A DNA stretch of 28,145 nt from SZUA-521 sp041738285 (GTDB lineage Bacteria > Pseudomonadota > Gammaproteobacteria > Pseudomonadales > Azotimanducaceae): NCBI GenBank assembly GCA_041738285.1, contig JBGSQB010000083.1:1-28145 (forward strand), in the 5' to 3' direction. Under the pieces are notes generated by a model. The model saw only the letters and a program-made list of their open reading frames with translations. It was not told the origin of the DNA and did not search any database. The translations under genes were made by a program, and so were the position numbers. Positions 23,252 to 28,145 of this stretch are shown in pieces; positions within the stretch are counted from its first letter, which is position 1, and every line of letters begins with the position of its first letter.

Positions 23252-24469
23252 TCAGCTGGCGGCGATCGCCTCGGTCGTGCCAAGGCGCCAGAGGGCGGAG
23301 CGCATTGCGATGGTGACGCAGACGAGAAACATGACGCTCGAAGCGATCACGAGCGCGAGTTCCGGGCCGACGCCATCGACCAGGAAACCGTTGGCGAGTG
23401 CGCCGATCGGGCCCGCGCCCATGAATGAGAACGCATAGAAGCTCATGGCCCGGCCCCGCTGATCGGGCGGTGCCTGCTCCTGCATGATGGTACGCGCCAT
23501 GCTCATGGCAATGCCGCCGCACATACCCCAGAGAAAGATGCACACCAGCGTCATCGAAAACGAAAGGCCGATGCCAATGGCGGCGAGCATGATTGCGCCA
23601 GCTGCCTGGGACAGCAGCAACGCTCGCCCCTGACGGACGATGTCACCAAAGCGCATCAGCACGAGAATCGTGGTTACCAGCCCCAGGGAATTGGCTGCGT
23701 TCAACAGGCCGAGGTCGGCAGAGCTGCCGTTGTGCACCTCTCGGATCAAGAGCGGCAGCGTCACGATGTATGAACCCATGAAGCAGATGCCCATCGCTGT
23801 GTTCTGAACGGCGATCATGCGCATGGAGCGCGAGCGCATGACGGTGCGGGCGCCATCGGCGATCGATGTACCGAGGCCACGTAGCAGCGGCCCGGTGGAA
23901 CTGCTTTGATCGAGCGCGCGGGGCAGGCGGGTGAACGCATAAGCACCGATGATCAGAACCATCGTCTGCACGCCCAGAATCGGTTCGGCGCCCACGCGAT
24001 CAGCAAAGGATGCCAGCAGGAACCCGGCCATCTGCACGCCGAATTGAATGATGCTGGTCAGAACGACAGTGCGCTGAATACTGCCTTCGGCGACATGGTT
24101 GAGCAGGCCATCGCGCGCCGGTGTGACGAAGGCCTGGGTGAGGCCGATGACAATGGCGTAGGCGAGCATTGCGTTGAAGGTGAGGCCGTCCGATGCGATG
24201 ACGACCAACAACAGACAGGGTGGCAATGCCGCGACCAGCTGCGCCAGCGCCGCCACCCGTCGTCCACCCAGATGGTCGGCGACGCTGCCGCCGACCAGCA
24301 GGAACAGCGTCGTCGGCACGAGCAGACACATCTGGGCGATACCCACCATCTCCGGGGTCTCGCGCAACACCATGGTCACGAGCCAGGCGAACATCACCGA
24401 CTGCATGCCGAATCCCAGAAACCAGGACCCGGTTGCAATCAGGTAGAGATGAATCGGTCGCGGCGTCAA
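23252..24469 (-). CDS. MFS transporter (MFS_3-like exporter)
   Basis: A protein of about 405 residues with roughly twelve hydrophobic helices and MFS landmarks: a GGSVADHLGGRR loop between helices 2 and 3, a central cytoplasmic loop near ARTVMRSRSMRM, and APPDQRGRAMSFYAF between helices 10 and 11. The last resembles the EntS-like MFS_3 exporters, so export of a small molecule is likely, but the substrate is unknown. The TTG at 24469 is chosen because it overlaps the fumarase stop as TTGA; a GTG at 24508 would give a 43-base overlap and 418 residues. Neither has a strong Shine-Dalgarno. Confidence 0.88.
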   Translation of the reverse strand: MTPRPIHLYLIATGSWFLGFGMQSVMFAWLVTMVLRETPEMVGIAQMCLLVPTTLFLLVGGSVADHLGGRRVAALAQLVAALPPCLLLVVIASDGLTFNAMLAYAIVIGLTQAFVTPARDGLLNHVAEGSIQRTVVLTSIIQFGVQMAGFLLASFADRVGAEPILGVQTMVLIIGAYAFTRLPRALDQSSSTGPLLRGLGTSIADGARTVMRSRSMRMIAVQNTAMGICFMGSYIVTLPLLIREVHNGSSADLGLLNAANSLGLVTTILVLMRFGDIVRQGRALLLSQAAGAIMLAAIGIGLSFSMTLVCIFLWGMCGGIAMSMARTIMQEQAPPDQRGRAMSFYAFSFMGAGPIGALANGFLVDGVGPELALVIASSVMFLVCVTIAMRSALWRLGTTEAIAAS

Positions 24470-25989
24470 CCGACGATCTTGACGGCGCGCGCGATGCGCT
24501 CCCGCCACTGCGCGGGACCGGTCTCGTGTACCGATTCGCCCCGGCTATCCACCGCGACGGTGACGGGCATGTCCTTCACTTCGAACTCGTAGATCGCTTC
24601 CATGCCGAGTTCCTCGAAAGCAACGACACGTGCCTTCGTGATCGCCTTCGAGACGAGATACGCTGCGCCTCCCACGGCCATGAGATACACAGCTCGATGT
24701 TTTTCGATCGCAGCGATGCCCATCGGACCGCGTTCGGCCTTGCCGATCATGCCCAAGAGACCCGTGCGCTCGAGAATCATGTCGGTGAACTTGTCCATGC
24801 GAGTCGCCGTGGTGGGTCCTGCAGGCCCGACCACTTCCTCGCGCACGGGATCGACCGGCCCGACGTAGTAGATGAACTTGCCTTTGAGATCGACGCCCGC
24901 GGGCAAACCTTTGCCGGATTCGAACAGCTCCTGGATGCGCTTGTGCGCGGCATCGCGGCCCGTGAGCATCTTGCCAGATAGCAGCAAGGTCTCGCCGGGT
25001 TGCCAGGACTGCGCATCGGCGGCGGTCACCGTGTCGAGATTGACGCGGCGCGCAGTGGGCCCGACGTCCCAGGTGATCGAGGGGTAGTCGTCGATCGACG
25101 GCGGCGTCTGCAGCGCAGGTCCAGAACCGTCGAGGACGAAATGCGCGTGTCGAGTGGCGGCGCAGTTCGGAATCATGCACACGGGCAGCGATGCGGCGTG
25201 AGTGGGGAAGTCCCTCACTTTGACATCGACCACGGTGGTGAGACCGCCAAGCCCCTGCGCGCCGATGCCCAGCGCGTTCACTTTCTCGAACAGCTCGAGA
25301 CGCAGCTCCTCCGCTCGAGTCTTTGCGCCGCGCGCCTTCAATGCCTGGATGTCGATCGATTCCATCAGCGATTGCTTCGCAAGAATCGCAGCCTTTTCGG
25401 CAGTACCGCCAATGCCGATGCCGAGCATGCCAGGCGGACACCAGCCAGCACCCATTGTCGGCACCGTCTTCAGTACCCAATCGACCACCGAGTCGGACGG
25501 ATTGAGCACAGTCATCTTCGATTTGTTTTCGGAGCCGCCGCCTTTTGCGGCCACGTCCACGCCTACCGTATCGCCCGGCACGAGCTCTACATGGAGCACG
25601 GCCGGTGTGTTGTCCTTGGTGTTCTTACGGGCACCCGCTGGATCCGAAACGATCGATGCGCGCAGCACGTTGTCCGGATGCAGATAGGCGCGGCGCACAC
25701 CTTCATCGACCATGTCCTGCAGCGACAGCGTCGAATCCCATTGCACGTTCATGCCGACCGTCATGAACACGGTGACGATACCGGTGTCCTGACAGATGGG
25801 CCGGTGACCTTCGGCGCACATGCGCGAGTTGATCAGGATCTGCGCCATGGCGTCCTTGGCCGCTTGAGATTCCTCGCGCTGATAGGCCTCGTGCACGGCC
25901 TGGATGAAATCCACCTGGTGATAGTACGAGATGAACTGCAGCGCATCCGCCACGCTGTCGATGACGTCCTGCTGTTTGATGACGGTCAT
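24466..25989 (-). CDS. Class I (iron-sulfur) fumarate hydratase
   Basis: A 507-residue hydratase converting fumarate and malate in the TCA cycle, in the cytoplasm. The probable 4Fe-4S ligands are C66 (RPICQDTG), C184 (GWCPPGMLGIGIGG) and C276 (IPNCAATRHAHF); C271 is an additional nearby cysteine. Other family segments are ARKNTKDNTPAV, GLGGLTTVVDVKV and a C-terminal swivel domain with VGPAGPTTATRMD. Length fits the one-chain FumA/FumB type. It begins at ATG 25987-25989, seven bases after the methyltransferase stop, and overlaps the MFS gene. The oxygen-labile cluster contrasts with the oxygenase-rich surroundings. Confidence 0.95.
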   Translation of the reverse strand: MTVIKQQDVIDSVADALQFISYYHQVDFIQAVHEAYQREESQAAKDAMAQILINSRMCAEGHRPICQDTGIVTVFMTVGMNVQWDSTLSLQDMVDEGVRRAYLHPDNVLRASIVSDPAGARKNTKDNTPAVLHVELVPGDTVGVDVAAKGGGSENKSKMTVLNPSDSVVDWVLKTVPTMGAGWCPPGMLGIGIGGTAEKAAILAKQSLMESIDIQALKARGAKTRAEELRLELFEKVNALGIGAQGLGGLTTVVDVKVRDFPTHAASLPVCMIPNCAATRHAHFVLDGSGPALQTPPSIDDYPSITWDVGPTARRVNLDTVTAADAQSWQPGETLLLSGKMLTGRDAAHKRIQELFESGKGLPAGVDLKGKFIYYVGPVDPVREEVVGPAGPTTATRMDKFTDMILERTGLLGMIGKAERGPMGIAAIEKHRAVYLMAVGGAAYLVSKAITKARVVAFEELGMEAIYEFEVKDMPVTVAVDSRGESVHETGPAQWRERIARAVKIVG

Positions 25990-25996
25990 CGTGCGA

Positions 25997-26827
25997 TCAG
26001 AGTGCTTTGACGAACTTCAGCGTCATCCGATCGGATTCGCCGATGTCCGTATATTGCTTGATGCACGCGTCTTTGTCGGCGCCGTCGCTCATTGGCTGGC
26101 AATGGCGAAGATTCGGCGGCAGCGTCCAGACACCGGCGGGATGATCCGTCGTGTCCTTGGGATTGGCGTTGATTGGCGAGCTGCCCGCTAGAGTGAAGCC
26201 GTGTTTCGCTGCGAGATCGATGACGTATTGCTCGGTCATGTATCCGGACTTCTTCATGGTATCGACCGACGTGCCGGGTTTCGCGCGATGCTCGACGATA
26301 CCGAGCACGCCGCCCGGCTTCAGCGCACGGTTGAACGCCTGCATCATCGCATCGGCATTGCCGGCGGCGAGCCAGTTATGAACGTTGCGGAAGGTCAGCA
26401 CGAAGTCCGCGGCGGCGGGCGGTGCGAATGCGGTGCGCGTGGGCGCAGACAACTCGGTCAGCACGACGTGGTCGTACACCGCGTTGCTGGCCAGTTTCTC
26501 GGCCAGTGCCGTTTGTGCGTTGCGGTAGTACTCGGGCGCCTCGGGCAGGGTGGTAGCGAATCCCGCTGCGTAGTACACACCCGTACCCCGTAGATACGGC
26601 GCGAGGATCTCTGTGTACCAACCCGTGCCGGGTGATACTTCGACCACGGTCGAGTGCGGGGTCACGCCGAAGAAGGTCAGTGTCTCGATTGGATGTCGAT
26701 ACACGTCCCGGGCGCGATTGGCTTCCGAGCGATGTTCGCCGGCGGCGGCTGCGGTCAGACGCTGCGTGTCGGCCAAGACCGGGGTCGCAAGGGTGACGAT
26801 GAGTGCGAGCGCAAGTAGTCGAGTCAC
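25997..26827 (-). CDS. Exported class I SAM-dependent methyltransferase-like protein
   Basis: A 276-residue protein starting at GTG 26825-26827, with AAGG seven bases upstream. A signal peptide covers residues 1-19 (LLALALIVTLATPVLA). The methyltransferase core has motif I VVEVSPGTGW (61-70), a post-motif ADFVLTFRNVHNW and ALKPGGVLGIVEHRA. This combination matches the COG4798-type predicted exported methyltransferases. SAM is normally cytoplasmic, so either the protein acts on something else or the leader is retained as an anchor. It lies seven bases before the fumarase gene and 58 after the antiporter gene on the same strand. The substrate is unknown. Confidence 0.88.
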   Translation of the reverse strand: MTRLLALALIVTLATPVLADTQRLTAAAAGEHRSEANRARDVYRHPIETLTFFGVTPHSTVVEVSPGTGWYTEILAPYLRGTGVYYAAGFATTLPEAPEYYRNAQTALAEKLASNAVYDHVVLTELSAPTRTAFAPPAAADFVLTFRNVHNWLAAGNADAMMQAFNRALKPGGVLGIVEHRAKPGTSVDTMKKSGYMTEQYVIDLAAKHGFTLAGSSPINANPKDTTDHPAGVWTLPPNLRHCQPMSDGADKDACIKQYTDIGESDRMTLKFVKAL

Positions 26828-26885
26828 GGGATACCTTGGGGCGGTGAGTCGGAGGGCAAGTGTAGCGCACCAGGGTGCGGCTGGT

Positions 26886-28091
26886 TTAGTTCTGCGGCCA
26901 GCGCGCCAACAAAGGGCGCAACAGAAGCGGTGCCGCGAGTGACGTGACGGCGGCTACGACTACCATGGCCGAGTACAATGGGCCATCGGCGCTGATCAGT
27001 CCGCGCGCCTGATCCATCACGACCATGGCGATTTCTGCCCGTGGGACCATGCTGACGGCAAGCAGTGCCGCGCCGCTGGCACCGATCAGAAATCGAGCGG
27101 CGCCATAGGTGCCGAGCAACTTGCCGAACACAGCCGCCAATGTGAGCAGCAGACCTGGAATCAGCGCGCTGGTGAGGGACGATGGATCGATCTGCAATCC
27201 GATGCCGATGAAGAAAAATGGTATGACGAAACTCGAAATGTCATTGAAGGACTCCTCGGTCTTGACGGCATCGGGGTTGCGACTGAATACGAGACCGGCG
27301 GCGAGCGCCCCGATCGCGAGCGAGAAACCCAATATGCCGGCAAGGGCGGCGATCATGAAGCCAACGCCGGCAACTACCAGCATGCGTTGAGGAGGATCAG
27401 CCAGACGGTTGGCGAATGCGGTGACACGGTGTTCGGCCAGCTGCGCGAACGCGAGGCAGAACAGCAGAAACAACGCGATCTGAATGCCGAAAGTGGCGAT
27501 GGCGCCAAACACGCTGCTGCTGACTTCGCCGCCAGCAATCACGACTGGCCCGACTCCGAGCAGGATGACCATCAGACCGATGGCAGAAATATCGTCGAGC
27601 TCGGCAACGTCGATCAGCAGGTCGCCGTTGGGCGAGTCCAGCGCACCTGCAGATTTCCATGCGCCGACGGCCACCCCGACACTGGTTGCAGACAACGCCG
27701 TACCGACGACGAGCGCGGCCAGCAGATCCAACTGCAATAGCCAGTAGGTGACGGCAAACCCGGCACCGAACGCCACGGTCATGTTGCTGATCCAGATCAC
27801 CACGGCTTGCGGCAGACGCGCGGCGAGGGCGGAAGGATGGCTTTCCAGGCCAATCGAGAACAGGAGCGCGACGATGCCGAGGTCCGCCATGAAGCGGAAG
27901 GCGTGTGTTACGGGCTCCGACAGGAACGGGAACTCCGTGTCGACCATGCGCAGCGTAAAGCCGATCGCGATGTAGCCGACCAGCGGCGGTATGCGGCTGG
28001 CGGCAAACAGCGCGTTGACGATGACTGCCGCGATCACGGCGGCCCCGACGAGGCCGATCAGCAGTGCATCGATCGCATGAACTTCGTTCAT
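26886..28091 (-). CDS. CPA2-family cation/proton antiporter (Kef/NapA-like)
   Basis: A 401-residue inner-membrane antiporter with about twelve hydrophobic helices. Family landmarks are ISRIPPLVGYIAIGF-like helix 2 (residues 31-46), LLFSIGLE (76-83), the unwound TALSATSVGVAV (131-142), the ion-binding LDD with D166 and D167 in helix 5, and SMVPRAEIAMVV late in the chain. Two adjacent aspartates suggest electrogenic NapA-type sodium/proton exchange; Kef-type potassium transport is the alternative. No C-terminal TrkA-N domain is present. The start is ATG 28089-28091; no strong Shine-Dalgarno is seen. Confidence 0.93.
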   Translation of the reverse strand: MNEVHAIDALLIGLVGAAVIAAVIVNALFAASRIPPLVGYIAIGFTLRMVDTEFPFLSEPVTHAFRFMADLGIVALLFSIGLESHPSALAARLPQAVVIWISNMTVAFGAGFAVTYWLLQLDLLAALVVGTALSATSVGVAVGAWKSAGALDSPNGDLLIDVAELDDISAIGLMVILLGVGPVVIAGGEVSSSVFGAIATFGIQIALFLLFCLAFAQLAEHRVTAFANRLADPPQRMLVVAGVGFMIAALAGILGFSLAIGALAAGLVFSRNPDAVKTEESFNDISSFVIPFFFIGIGLQIDPSSLTSALIPGLLLTLAAVFGKLLGTYGAARFLIGASGAALLAVSMVPRAEIAMVVMDQARGLISADGPLYSAMVVVAAVTSLAAPLLLRPLLARWPQN

Positions 28092-28110
28092 GGCCGCGGA
28101 GACGGGTTTT

Positions 28111-28145
28111 CTAAGGCGCGAGCGCGTCGCGCAGCGCGGCCAGTT
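28111..28145 (-). CDS. Possible C-terminal end of a gene running off the window
   Basis: On the minus strand the last bases read LAALRDALAP followed by a TAG (plus bases 28111-28113), 19 bases before the antiporter start. This is a plausible protein C-terminus and could be an upstream operon gene. Only ten residues are visible, so it may be chance. Confidence 0.3.
   Translation of the reverse strand, partial: LAALRDALAP

Noticed and set aside
25000..26010. 336-residue plus-strand frame opposite the fumarase
   Set aside because: It is a shadow of a well-supported class I fumarase; the composition is His/Arg-rich with no motif.
1..28145. CRISPR arrays, tRNA or rRNA genes, insertion sequences and prophage genes
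   Set aside because: No regularly spaced repeats, clover-leaf genes, transposase, integrase or phage structural motifs were seen on either strand.

Overview
The window looks like a high-GC proteobacterial chromosome, most likely an environmental gammaproteobacterium. This is inferred from three things: Pseudomonas-type REP palindromes, the mix of Baeyer-Villiger, LLM-flavin and Rieske oxygenases with a TetR regulator, and a GldA/GldF-GldG/DUF4340 ABC system. I cannot assign a genus. There is no rRNA, tRNA, CRISPR array, transposase or integrase. Genes are tightly packed and no gene-free gap exceeds 300 bases.

Layout. 1-622: the end of a DUF3604 protein (+). 639-4414 (-): a Baeyer-Villiger monooxygenase, an SDR dehydrogenase interrupted by one in-frame TAG, and a streptomycin-6-kinase-like phosphotransferase. 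4455-6944 (+): a small redox/detoxification-like run (DHFR/RibD-like, exported VOC protein, GST, Ddn-like oxidoreductase). A single REP lies at the convergent junction (6959-6981). 6988-9295 (-): SDR, LLM oxidoreductase and TetR, joined by stop/start overlaps. They face a second operon, 9382-13915 (+): LLM monooxygenase, Rieske oxygenase, an uncharacterised protein and an APH-fold kinase. Between the two operons, a perfect TCTAAC-N4-GTTAGA palindrome covers the -10 elements of two face-to-face predicted promoters. This is the best candidate in the window for an undescribed, TetR-controlled catabolic module; its substrate cannot be read from the sequence.

13941-14610 (+): two tandem paralogous small exported proteins sharing an IGSMIP motif. 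14623-16140 (-): a sulfatase / phosphonate monoester hydrolase-like enzyme. 16268-21055 (+): a three-gene ABC system (ATPase, permease fused to a GldG-like domain, DUF4340 protein) ending in an inverted REP pair (21066-21140) at a convergent junction. 21152-22693 (-): a membrane diguanylate cyclase. 22808-28091 (-): a small Cys-rich secreted protein whose Shine-Dalgarno lies in a hairpin, an MFS transporter, a class I fumarase, an exported SAM methyltransferase and a CPA2-type cation/proton antiporter. The last 35 bases probably hold the end of another minus-strand gene.

All functions are assigned by reading motifs; no database search was possible.
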